A DNA stretch of 64,000 nt from Frigoribacterium sp. VKM Ac-2836 (GTDB taxonomy: Bacteria > Actinomycetota > Actinomycetes > Actinomycetales > Microbacteriaceae), in NCBI RefSeq assembly GCF_013248995.1, contig NZ_JABRPK010000002.1, positions 992,001 through 1,056,000 of the forward strand, read 5' to 3'. The stretch's first letter is position 1, and each line of letters starts with the position of its first letter. The notes under the pieces are model-generated. The model saw nothing but the letters and a program-made list of their open reading frames with translations. It made no database searches and was not told the DNA's origin. Below are positions 54,239 to 62,239 of this stretch, piece after piece. The translations under genes were made by a program, and so were the position numbers.

Positions 54239-55333
54239 ATGTCGAGACTCCGGGTGGTCCTCGCGCCCGATTCGTTCAAGGGAAGCCTCGGCGCATCACA
54301 CGTGACGGCCGCCCTCGCCGCGGGGTGGTCGCGGTCGCGGCCCGACGACCAGATCGTCGCGCTGCCGCTCGCCGACGGCGGAGAGGGCACCCTCGACGCG
54401 TTCGAGCGGGTCGTTCCCGGCAGCATGCGCCACGAGGTCGTCGTGGAGGGCCCCGACGGGCGACCGGTCACGGCTCCGTGGCTCGAGCTGCCCGACGGCA
54501 CGGCCGTGGTCGAACTGGCCTCGTCCTGCGGCCTCGGCCTCATGGGCGCGCCCGCGCCGCACGACGCGAACACCCGGGGCCTGGGCGGGGTCATCCGTGC
54601 GGCAGTCGACGCAGGTGCCGAACGGCTGCTCGTCGGCCTCGGTGGCAGCGCATCGACGGACGGGGGAGCGGGTGCCCTGGCGGCCCTCGGAGCTCGTGTC
54701 GTCGACTCGCTCGGCGAGCCCGTGGTCCCCGGCAATCGCGGGCTCAGCACGGCTGCCCGGGTCGATCTCTCGGGCCTGATGGCCCTGCCGGCCGATGGGG
54801 TGACCCTGTTGGTCGACGTGGACAGTCCGCTGCTCGGATACACGGGGGCCGCTGTCGTCTTCGGGCCGCAGAAGGGCGCATCGGCCGACGACGTCCTCGC
54901 GCTGGAACGAGGTCTCGAGCGCTTCGCGAGCCTCCTGGACGTCGATCCCGCGACGCCGGGGGCGGGGGCCGCGGGTGGGGCGGGGTTCGGCCTGCTCGCC
55001 TGGGGTGCCCGTCTCGAGCCCGGGGCCGTCGCCGTCGCGGACGCCGTCCGTCTGTCGGACGCCCTGACGGGTGCCGACGTCGTCGTCACCGGGGAGGGGC
55101 GTTTCGACGGTCAGACCGCGGCGGGCAAGACCGTGTCGGTCGTGCGCCGCTGGGCCGACGGGCAGGGAGTCCCGGTCGTCCTCGTCGCCGGTGTCGTCGA
55201 GGCGCCCACGGACGGCTTCGCCGACGTCGTGTCGACGACGCAGCTGGCGGGGGACGTCCTCGAATCGACGACCCGCGCCTCCTTCTGGCTGGAAGAGGCT
55301 GCCGCGCTGGTGGCCGGGCGGTGGGCGCGATGA
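54239..55333 (+). CDS. glxK: Glycerate 2-kinase
   Basis: A 364-aa kinase of the GlxK/GarK family, which phosphorylates D-glycerate to 2-phosphoglycerate. The N-terminus LAPDSFKGSLGA and the loop LADGGEGTLDAF are hallmark motifs, and GLGGSASTDGGAGAL forms the nucleotide site. Family length. ATG 54239 is used. The downstream amidohydrolase starts inside its stop codon (ATGA), suggesting co-expression. The upstream gap holds nothing else. Confidence 0.95.
   Translation: MSRLRVVLAPDSFKGSLGASHVTAALAAGWSRSRPDDQIVALPLADGGEGTLDAFERVVPGSMRHEVVVEGPDGRPVTAPWLELPDGTAVVELASSCGLGLMGAPAPHDANTRGLGGVIRAAVDAGAERLLVGLGGSASTDGGAGALAALGARVVDSLGEPVVPGNRGLSTAARVDLSGLMALPADGVTLLVDVDSPLLGYTGAAVVFGPQKGASADDVLALERGLERFASLLDVDPATPGAGAAGGAGFGLLAWGARLEPGAVAVADAVRLSDALTGADVVVTGEGRFDGQTAAGKTVSVVRRWADGQGVPVVLVAGVVEAPTDGFADVVSTTQLAGDVLESTTRASFWLEEAAALVAGRWAR
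55269..55282 (+). repeat. Copy 4 of the 14-mer CGACCCGCGCCTCC
   Basis: An exact copy near the 3' end of the glycerate kinase gene, where it encodes part of STTRASF. Confidence 0.6.
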
Positions 55334-56196
55334 GCGGCGGCACGGCCACCGACGTCGTCGTGGCGGTCGTCCAGACCGCCCCCGGTGGCGACCCGGCCCG
55401 CAACCGGCTGACGATCACGGAGCTCGCCGAGGAGGCCGCGCGCCGAGGCGCGCGGGTGGCCGTCTTCCCCGAGTACTCGTCGTTCTTCGCGGCTGAGCTG
55501 GGGCCCGCGTACCTCGACGCCGCAGAATCGACGGACGGTCCCTTCGTGCGGCACCTCGGAGCACTGGCCGATCGTCTCGATCTCGTGATCGTCGCGGGCC
55601 TGGTCGCCGTCTCGCCCGATCCGGCACGGTTCGAGAACCTGCTCGTGGCCGTGGCACCCGGTCGTGGCGTCGTCGCCACCTACTCGAAGCAGCACCTCTA
55701 CGACGCGTTCGGCGGGCAAGAGTCGCGGTGGATCGTGCCGGGCCCGGTGGCCGTCGCCGCGACCTTCGAGCTCGACGGGCTCGTCTTCGGCCTGCAGACC
55801 TGTTACGATCTGAGGTTCCCCGAGGTCACACGGACTCTCGTCGACGCCGGCACCGACGTGGTCCTCATGCCGGCCGAGTGGGTGCGGGGTCCGCTCAAGC
55901 AGCACCACTGGACCACCTTGCTGACTGCCCGCGCCCTCGAGAACACCGTGTACGTCGCGGCGGCGGACCACGCACCCCCCGTGGGAGTCGGCTGCAGCAC
56001 CATCATCGACCCGACGGGTGTGGCTCTCGCCTCGGTCGGCGACGAGGTCGACGTGATGGCGCTGGCCAGGGTCTCCTCCGCCCGGATCGAGGCCGTCCGT
56101 CGTACGAATCCGTCACTGGCCCTCCGCCGGTACGACGTGGTCCCGCGCCGCCCTCGACGTGGTCCGTCCGAGGTGGCGGGCTCAGACCGAGAGTGA
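55330..56196 (+). CDS. Nitrilase-superfamily carbon-nitrogen hydrolase
   Basis: A 288-aa amidohydrolase. The triad is Glu48 (FPEYSSF), Lys120 (ATYSKQHLYD) and Cys158 (LQTCYDLRFPE), with a further Glu in MPAEWVRG. The YDLRFPE form resembles the Nit1/Nit2 and omega-amidase branch, which hydrolyses deaminated glutathione or alpha-keto acid amides; a repair role is likely, but the substrate is not proven. ATG 55330 overlaps the kinase TGA. Its 3' end overlaps the convergent aminotransferase gene by 15 nt. Confidence 0.9.
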   Translation: MSGGTATDVVVAVVQTAPGGDPARNRLTITELAEEAARRGARVAVFPEYSSFFAAELGPAYLDAAESTDGPFVRHLGALADRLDLVIVAGLVAVSPDPARFENLLVAVAPGRGVVATYSKQHLYDAFGGQESRWIVPGPVAVAATFELDGLVFGLQTCYDLRFPEVTRTLVDAGTDVVLMPAEWVRGPLKQHHWTTLLTARALENTVYVAAADHAPPVGVGCSTIIDPTGVALASVGDEVDVMALARVSSARIEAVRRTNPSLALRRYDVVPRRPRRGPSEVAGSDRE

Positions 56197-57381
56197 CGCG
56201 AGCTGCGCCGAGGCGCGTTCGAGCACCTCGATGCGCTTGCAGAAGGCGAAGCGGACGAGCGACGACTGCTCGGCGGCGAACCCGGGGTGGCAGAAGGCAC
56301 TGATCGGCACCCCGACGACACCGGCGAGCTCCGGGAGGCGTCGGCACAGGTCAGCAGCGTCGTCGAAGCCCAGGGGGGCGGCGTCGGCGACCACGAAGTA
56401 CGAGCCGTGGCTCGGGCGCACCGCGAACCCGGCGCGACGAAGCCCCTCGGACAGCACGTCACGCTTGTGGGCGAGCGAACGGGCCAAGCCGTCGAAGTAC
56501 GAGTCGGGCAACCCCAGGCCGACGGCCATCGCAGGCTGGAAGACCGAGCCGTTCACGAACGTCAGGTACTGCTTCACGGCGACGATGCGGTCGACGAGAT
56601 CCGCCGGACCGCTCAACCAGCCGATCTTCCACCCCGTCGTGTTGAAGGTCTTGCCGCCGGACGAGATGCTGATCGTGCGACCGGCCGCACCCGGCAGGGT
56701 CGCGAACGGCACGTGGCTCGCACCGTCGAAGAGCAGGTGCTCGTAGACCTCGTCGGTGACGACGAGCGCATCGTGCTCGACGGCGAGTTCGAGCAGGAGG
56801 CGCTTGGTGGCGTCGTCGAGGATGCTTCCCGTCGGATTGTGCGGGTCGTTGAGCACGACGAGGCGGGTGCGGGGTCCGAAAGCGCGGCGCAGCTCGTCCG
56901 GGTCGACCGTCGCATCGGGACCCCGCAGCGGGACGGTGACGTGGACGCCGCCCGCGAGGCCGATCACGGCACCGTAGGCGTCGTAGAACGGTTCGAGGGT
57001 GACGACCTCGTCGCCCCGGTCGACGAAGGCCAGGATGGTCGCCGCGAGTGCCTCGGTCGCGCCCGCGGTCACCAGCACCTCGCGTCGTGGGTCGAGGTCG
57101 ATGCCGTAGAACCGCCGTTGGTGCGCGGCGACGGCCTCGAGCAGGACGGGCATGCCGCGACCCGGCGGGTACTGGTTCAGGCCGGAGCGCATCGCCTCGT
57201 GCGCGGCGTCCAGGACCTCGGCCGGGCCGTCCTCGTCAGGGAAGCCCTGACCGAGGTTGATGCTGTCGGTCGCCGTGGCGAGTGCCGACATCTCGGCGAA
57301 GATCGTCGGGGCGAGTCGGCCCTCGGCGTCGAGGAGCATGGCGCCGCTCGCCGCGCGCTGCCAGGGTGCTGGAGGAGTCAT
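56182..57381 (-). CDS. PLP-dependent aminotransferase (class I, KAT/methionine type)
   Basis: A 399-aa fold type I aminotransferase. PLP Lys is in SSGGKTFNTTGWKIGW, with DPHNPTGSIL and TDEVYEHLLF. The NLGQGFPDEDGP start and GMPVLLEAVAAHQRRFYGID match the kynurenine/methionine-glutamine transaminase branch. That branch forms keto-acid amides, which the adjacent omega-amidase-like gene could hydrolyse, giving a salvage pair (inference). ATG 57381; a reverse-strand TACGGT (57391-57396) ends 9 nt before it. Confidence 0.9.
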   Translation of the reverse strand: MTPPAPWQRAASGAMLLDAEGRLAPTIFAEMSALATATDSINLGQGFPDEDGPAEVLDAAHEAMRSGLNQYPPGRGMPVLLEAVAAHQRRFYGIDLDPRREVLVTAGATEALAATILAFVDRGDEVVTLEPFYDAYGAVIGLAGGVHVTVPLRGPDATVDPDELRRAFGPRTRLVVLNDPHNPTGSILDDATKRLLLELAVEHDALVVTDEVYEHLLFDGASHVPFATLPGAAGRTISISSGGKTFNTTGWKIGWLSGPADLVDRIVAVKQYLTFVNGSVFQPAMAVGLGLPDSYFDGLARSLAHKRDVLSEGLRRAGFAVRPSHGSYFVVADAAPLGFDDAADLCRRLPELAGVVGVPISAFCHPGFAAEQSSLVRFAFCKRIEVLERASAQLASLSV

Positions 57382-57444
57382 GGTCCCGACACCGTATCGC
57401 CGCCGCACCGGGGCCGGGGTGCGCGTGTCCAGGCGGCGCATAAG

Positions 57445-57463
57445 GTGAGTGCAGTCCGCTCAC
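57445..57463. promoter_or_regulatory. Inverted repeat upstream of the HtrA-like gene
   Basis: GTGAG-N9-CTCAC (57445-57449 and 57459-57463) sits 10 bp before a TATGTT -10-like hexamer (57474-57479). It may be a regulator site for the protease gene; this is a weak prediction. Confidence 0.3.
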
Positions 57464-57525
57464 AGGCTCGCCGTATGTTCCGCCCAGCTTGGGCGACCAG
57501 GCTGTCAGGGCTTGGAAGGAGCACC

Positions 57526-59295
57526 ATGACCGACACCCCCCGCCACGACGGCACCGACGACGGCACCGACGAGGGCGCGCAGCGCACGCCCGACGGCACG
57601 GCCGACGGTTCCCAGGGCGCCACGGGCGACGACCGGGGCGCACACCCCGGCGTCTCGCCCACGACGCCGTACCCGGCCGATCAGGGCGTCACCTACGGTG
57701 CACCGCCACTGCCCGGCAGCACCCCGCAGGCCGGGGCGTTCGGGGCGGGCTCCGAGCACCAGGGTCCCGACCAGACGCAGCCGTACCCCGGCTCGTACCA
57801 GCAGCCCTCGACGTACCAGCAGCCAGGTGTCCATCCGCAGCCCGGGTCGTACCAGCAGCCGTCGTCCCACCACGATGCCGGCTCGTACCCACAGACCGGC
57901 TCGTACCAGAACCCCGCTTCGTACCAACAGCCCGGCTCGTACCAGCAGCCCGGCTCGTACCAGCAGCCGCCCGCCTACCAGCAGCCCGGTTCGTACGACC
58001 ACGCAGGCACCGATCCCTACCGTCAGTCGACCTCCGACCCGTCGGCGTTCGCGTACGACACCACGGCCTCGTACGGGGCAGCCGGATGGCAGGCGCCGCC
58101 GCAGAAGCCCAAGAAGAATCGCCGGGGTGTCGGTTCGGTCGCCGCGGCCCTCCTGGTGGGGGTGCTCGTGGGCGGTGCGGCGGGCGGTGGTGTGGCCGCC
58201 GTGCTCTCGCGCGATTCCGGGTCAGGGGTCTCGGCGACGGGGCAGTCCCGCGACCTCACGGTGAACGACTACGACGACGCGACGGTCGTCACCGCGGTGG
58301 CGGCGAAGGCGACGAAGTCGGTCGTCACGATCAACGTGACGGCGGGCGAGTCCGGCGGAACCGGTTCGGGAGTCATCCTCAGCGACGACGGCTTCATCGT
58401 GACGAACACACACGTGGTCACGCTGGACGGCGCGAGCGCGTCGGGCACCATCACGGTCACCCTCAGCGACGGCAGCATCCTGCCCGCCGAGGTCGTGGGC
58501 CTCGACCCGACCGTCGACCTCGCCGTTCTGAAGGTCGACGCGACCGGGCTCACCCCCATCGAGTTCGCCGACTCGTCGGCGTTGAACGTCGGCGACACGG
58601 CCGTCGCGATCGGGGCGCCGCTCGGGCTCTCGAACACGGTGACCGACGGAATCGTCTCGACCCTGAACCGCAGCATCACGGTGCAGTCCTCGGCGGCGCC
58701 GAGCGACGGCAGTGACCAGGGGCAGCAGAACGACAACAACGGCCAGGGCCCTTTCTCGTTCAACAACGGTGACGGCAGCACGCAGAACCAGGCCAGTTCG
58801 GTCATCTCGCTGCCGGTCATCCAGACCGACGCGTCGATCAACCCGGGAAACTCCGGTGGGGCGCTGCTCAACTCGCAGGGCGAGCTGATCGGCCTCAACG
58901 TCGCGATCGCGAGCTCGGGTGAGTCCTCCGGCAGCATCGGTGTCGGGTTCTCGGTGCCGTCCAACCTGGTGCAGCGGGTCGCGAAAGAGATCATGGCGAA
59001 CGGCAAGGCCAGTCACGGCCTGCTCGGGGCCAGCGTCAACGATGCGACGAGCGATGCGTCCGCCACCCGCGTCGGTGCCCTCATCGTGCAGCTCAGCCCC
59101 GGTGGTGCGGCCCAGAACGCCGGCCTGCGTCAAGGCGACGTCGTGACCGAGTTCAACGGCGTGCCGATCAGCGACCGGACGGACCTCACCGCTCAGGTCA
59201 GATTCCTCGCCGGAGGGGCGACGGCCGAGCTGACCTACGTCCGCGACGGGAAGACCGACAAGGCGAACGTCACCCTCGACACCCTGACCAGCTGA
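57526..59295 (+). CDS. HtrA/DegP-like serine protease with YQQP-repeat N-terminus
   Basis: A 589-aa protein. Residues 1-195 are a disordered cytoplasmic tail with repeated SYQQP-like units. One membrane helix (about 205-228) is followed by a trypsin-like domain: His in TNTHVVTL, Asp in TVDLAVLKV, Ser in GNSGGALLN. A PDZ domain ends the chain (LGASVNDATSDAS to LTAQVRFL). Protease and PDZ are outside the cell. It probably handles envelope stress. ATG 57526 has AAGGAG (57516-57521). A Gly/Asn/Gln-rich insert near residues 400-425 is unusual. The -10 candidate is TATGTT at 57474. Confidence 0.93.
   Translation: MTDTPRHDGTDDGTDEGAQRTPDGTADGSQGATGDDRGAHPGVSPTTPYPADQGVTYGAPPLPGSTPQAGAFGAGSEHQGPDQTQPYPGSYQQPSTYQQPGVHPQPGSYQQPSSHHDAGSYPQTGSYQNPASYQQPGSYQQPGSYQQPPAYQQPGSYDHAGTDPYRQSTSDPSAFAYDTTASYGAAGWQAPPQKPKKNRRGVGSVAAALLVGVLVGGAAGGGVAAVLSRDSGSGVSATGQSRDLTVNDYDDATVVTAVAAKATKSVVTINVTAGESGGTGSGVILSDDGFIVTNTHVVTLDGASASGTITVTLSDGSILPAEVVGLDPTVDLAVLKVDATGLTPIEFADSSALNVGDTAVAIGAPLGLSNTVTDGIVSTLNRSITVQSSAAPSDGSDQGQQNDNNGQGPFSFNNGDGSTQNQASSVISLPVIQTDASINPGNSGGALLNSQGELIGLNVAIASSGESSGSIGVGFSVPSNLVQRVAKEIMANGKASHGLLGASVNDATSDASATRVGALIVQLSPGGAAQNAGLRQGDVVTEFNGVPISDRTDLTAQVRFLAGGATAELTYVRDGKTDKANVTLDTLTS
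57786..58010 (+). repeat. Imperfect repeats encoding SYQQPG-type units
   Basis: At least nine imperfect copies of a unit such as GGCTCGTACCAGCAGCCC, encoding Y-Q-Q-P, in the HtrA-like N-terminal tail. Repeats of this kind vary in number between strains by slippage (inference). Confidence 0.8.
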
Positions 59296-59363
59296 GGGCC
59301 GACCTCGGCCGGTGCGGCGGGGGTCGGGTCGCGAAGGCGTCCCGGCCCCCGTTCGCGTGTTGC

Positions 59364-59369
59364 TAAGCT
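59364..59369 (+). promoter_or_regulatory. Candidate -10 of the surface-polymer cluster
   Basis: TAAGCT would put the start near 59376, giving a leader of about 70 nt before ATG 59445. One copy of the 14-mer lies in this leader. Confidence 0.4.
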
Positions 59370-59399
59370 CGCCACGATCCCTGCGGACGTCCGCAGTCC

Positions 59400-59413
59400 C
59401 GACCCGCGCCTCC
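59400..59413 (+). repeat. Copy 5 of the 14-mer CGACCCGCGCCTCC
   Basis: An exact copy in the 5' leader of the first glycosyltransferase gene. Confidence 0.6.
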
Positions 59414-59444
59414 CCGGCGCTCACGAGCCCGAGGAACGCGATCC

Positions 59445-60488
59445 ATGCAAGCAGGCGACGCCACCCGGCCCGGGGTCTCGTACGTCATGCCCGTCCTCAA
59501 TGAAGAGCGTGAGATCCGGGCGGCGGTCGAGAGTCTGCTCGCCCAGGACTACGAAGGCCCGTTCGAGGTGATCCTGGCCCTCGGGCCGAGCGTCGACCGC
59601 ACGAACGAGGTCGTCGCCGAGATGTCGGCCGTCGATCCCCGGGTCCGCAGCATCCCCAACCCGGTGGGTTCGACCCCCGCCGGGCTCAACGTGGCCATCC
59701 GGGCCTCGATCCACCCGATCACGGTGCGTGTCGACGCCCATTCGGTGCTCCCGAGCGACTACACGCGCATCGCCGTCGAGACGCTCGAGCGCAGCGGGGC
59801 CGACAACGTGGGCGGCATCATGGCGGCCGTGGGTCGCACCCCGTTCGAGAAGGCCGTGGCGCGGGCCTACGGCAGCCGGGTGGGCCTCGGCGGTACCCCC
59901 CATCACGTCGGCGGCGCCGAGGGGCCGACCGACACGGCCTACCTGGGTGTGTTCCTTCGGCACCGACTGGTCGAGGTCGGGCTCTTCGACGAGGACGTCA
60001 AGCGTGGCCAGGACTGGGAGCTGAACCGTCGGCTCCGGGCCACGGGCGGGACGGTCTGGTTCACTCCGCGGCTCGTGGTCACCTACCGGCCCCGCCCGAG
60101 CCTGCCCAAGCTGGCGCGTCAGTTCGTGGCCACCGGGTTGTGGCGCGGAGAGTTGGCCCGGCGGTTCCCCAAGGCGAACACGCTGAGGTACCTGGTGCCA
60201 CCGGCCATGGTGCTCGGCGTGGCCCTCGGCCTGGTGGTCGGCCTGGTCGGCGTCGTCGGACTCGTGCTCGGCAGCCCGCTCGGGTGGGCGACGTGGGCCC
60301 TCGTCGTGCCCGGCGTGTACGTCGCGTTCGTCCTCGCGGCCGCACTGCTCGCCGCCCGGGGTGACGACCTCCCCACCCGCCTCTGGTTTCTCGTAGTCTT
60401 GCCTTCCATCCACTTCGGGTGGGGCGTCGGCTTCGTGCTCGGCTTCCTCGACCTCACGAAGAACATCACCGCCCAGACCGGAAGGTAG
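59445..60488 (+). CDS. GT2 family glycosyltransferase with membrane helices
   Basis: A 347-aa protein. Residues about 10-230 form a GT-A domain (VSYVMPVLNEEREI, then RVDAHS as the DxD-like site, and DEDVKRGQDWELNRRLR). Three C-terminal membrane helices follow (about 245-330). It resembles glycosyltransferases that add sugars to lipid-linked surface polymer precursors. The Shine-Dalgarno CGAGGAA lies 8 nt before ATG 59445. It is the first gene of a four-gene cluster with a CDP-alcohol transferase. Confidence 0.9.
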   Translation: MQAGDATRPGVSYVMPVLNEEREIRAAVESLLAQDYEGPFEVILALGPSVDRTNEVVAEMSAVDPRVRSIPNPVGSTPAGLNVAIRASIHPITVRVDAHSVLPSDYTRIAVETLERSGADNVGGIMAAVGRTPFEKAVARAYGSRVGLGGTPHHVGGAEGPTDTAYLGVFLRHRLVEVGLFDEDVKRGQDWELNRRLRATGGTVWFTPRLVVTYRPRPSLPKLARQFVATGLWRGELARRFPKANTLRYLVPPAMVLGVALGLVVGLVGVVGLVLGSPLGWATWALVVPGVYVAFVLAAALLAARGDDLPTRLWFLVVLPSIHFGWGVGFVLGFLDLTKNITAQTGR

Positions 60489-60494
60489 CCGCCG

Positions 60495-61301
60495 ATGACC
60501 GCGCTGCCCACCAGACCGAGCTCGATCGCCGAGTTGCGACGTGTCGCCCAGCCGCCCGAGGTGCGCAGCCGGGCGAACGCCGAGCATTGGACGGCGTCGC
60601 TGTACCTGCGCGACGTCTCGCCCTACCTGACCTGGTGGCTGCTCAAGACGAGCGTCTCGGCGAACGGCGTGACGGGCCTGATGATCCTCGTCGGCTGGTG
60701 CACGGCCCTGTCGTTGCTCGTGCCGGGCATCACCGGGGCTCTGTTGGCCCTGGTGCTCGGTCAGCTGCAGATGCTCGTCGACTGCTGCGACGGCGAGGTC
60801 GCCCGCTGGCGCGGCACGAGTTCACCGGCCGGGGTCTTCCTCGACAAGGTCGGCCACTACTCGACCGAGGCCCTCATCCCGATCGTGCTCGGCATCCGCG
60901 CGGCGGGCTTCCCTTTCGAGACTCCGGCCGACTTCGCGTGGACGACCGCGGGCTTCGCCCTGGCCCTCGTGATCGTCCTGAACAAGGCCCTCAACGACAT
61001 GGTCCACGTGGCCCGCGCGAACGCGGGCCTCGACCGACTCGAAGACAAACGAGGAGGCGCCACGCAGCCGAGCGGGCGTCTTCTGTCGCGACTCCGCAGC
61101 GCCGCGCGGTTCGTGCCGTTCCATCGGCTCTACCACTCGGTCGAGTTGACCATGCTCGTCTTCGCCGCCGCGATCGTGGGTCTCGTCGTCGGCGGGGTCA
61201 CCGCCGACCGGGTCCTGCTCGTCGCCCTGCTGCCTCTCTCGGTGCTGGCGTTGGTGGGCCACTTCGTGGCGATCATGGCCTCGAAGCGGGTGCGCTCCTG
61301 A
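60495..61301 (+). CDS. CDP-alcohol phosphatidyltransferase family protein with variant motif
   Basis: A 268-aa membrane protein with about six helices. The family motif D-x2-DG-x2-AR-x8-G-x3-D-x3-D reads D96, D99, G100, A103, R104, G113, D117 and then His121 in place of the last Asp, which is the proposed catalytic base. The variant may mark a subfamily specific for polyol-phosphate surface polymers. It lies between two glycosyltransferases, so its product is probably a membrane-anchored polyol-phosphate lipid. ATG 60495 is 6 nt after the upstream stop. Confidence 0.87.
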   Translation: MTALPTRPSSIAELRRVAQPPEVRSRANAEHWTASLYLRDVSPYLTWWLLKTSVSANGVTGLMILVGWCTALSLLVPGITGALLALVLGQLQMLVDCCDGEVARWRGTSSPAGVFLDKVGHYSTEALIPIVLGIRAAGFPFETPADFAWTTAGFALALVIVLNKALNDMVHVARANAGLDRLEDKRGGATQPSGRLLSRLRSAARFVPFHRLYHSVELTMLVFAAAIVGLVVGGVTADRVLLVALLPLSVLALVGHFVAIMASKRVRS

Positions 61302-61309
61302 ACGAGGCC

Positions 61310-62185
61310 GTGCCCCGGATCGGAGTCGTCAGCCTGACCCAGGGGCGGCGTCCCGCCGACCTGCGTCGAGGGTTGGACTCGCTGCTGGCCCAGCGCGACG
61401 TCGAACTGGACGTCGTGTGCGTCGTCAACGGTCGCGACGCGGAGGCCGCGGCCGTCGAGGTGCCGACCGCGGTCCGGATTCTCGAACTCCCCGAGAACGT
61501 GGGCATCCCCGCCGGCCGCAACCGGGGGGCCGAGACGGTCTCGGGCGAGTGGATCTTCTTCCTCGACGACGACGCCAGCCTGCCCTCCGAGCGATTCCTC
61601 GCCGACGCCGTCGCCGTGATGCGCGCCGATCCCGAGATCGGACTCCTCCAGCCGCGCGTGGTGGACCCGGACGGCGCCGTCAACCCACGTCGGTGGACGC
61701 CGCGCCTTCGCAAGGGCGACCCCCGTCGGTCGAGCGACGTCTTCTCCGTCTGGGAGGGCGCGACCTTGCTGCCCCGCGACGTCTTCGACGGCTGCGCCGG
61801 CTGGGGTGAACCGTACTTCTATGCGCACGAGGGCATCGAGCTGGCCTGGCGTGTCTGGGCCCAGGGCAGACGGACGTGGTACGAGGGCTCGCTCGTGGCG
61901 AACCACCCGGCGATCGATCCCGCTCGGCATGCCGAGTACTACCGCCTCAACGCCCGCAATCGGGTCTGGTTGGCCAAGCGCAACCTGCCCTGGCCGCTCG
62001 TCCCCGTCTACGTCGCGTCCTGGACGGCGGTGCAACTGCTGCGCTGGGCTCGCACCCCGCAGCGGCTGCGGCCGTGGTTCGCGGGCTGGGTCGAGGGCTG
62101 GCGCGAGGCGCCGGGCGGTCGTCGGTCCATCGGTTGGGTAACGGTCCTGCGGATGTCCAGGGCGGGCCGTCCTCCGGTCCTCTAG
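61310..62185 (+). CDS. GT2 family glycosyltransferase (cytoplasmic)
   Basis: A 291-aa GT-A enzyme. N-terminus PRIGVVSLTQGRRP; DDD motif FFLDDDASLPS; acceptor region GEPYFYAHEGIELAWRVWAQG. It lacks obvious membrane helices apart from one weak segment near the C-terminus, and resembles rhamnosyl- or galactosyltransferases that extend surface glycans. The start is GTG 61310, 9 nt after the previous stop; a CTG or upstream extension would run into the CDP-alcohol gene. Substrates are unknown. Confidence 0.87.
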   Translation: MPRIGVVSLTQGRRPADLRRGLDSLLAQRDVELDVVCVVNGRDAEAAAVEVPTAVRILELPENVGIPAGRNRGAETVSGEWIFFLDDDASLPSERFLADAVAVMRADPEIGLLQPRVVDPDGAVNPRRWTPRLRKGDPRRSSDVFSVWEGATLLPRDVFDGCAGWGEPYFYAHEGIELAWRVWAQGRRTWYEGSLVANHPAIDPARHAEYYRLNARNRVWLAKRNLPWPLVPVYVASWTAVQLLRWARTPQRLRPWFAGWVEGWREAPGGRRSIGWVTVLRMSRAGRPPVL

Positions 62186-62239
62186 GCTTTCGGGGGTCCG
62201 GCGTCGATCGGGGCGACGGACTCCATCCGAGGAGGGCAT

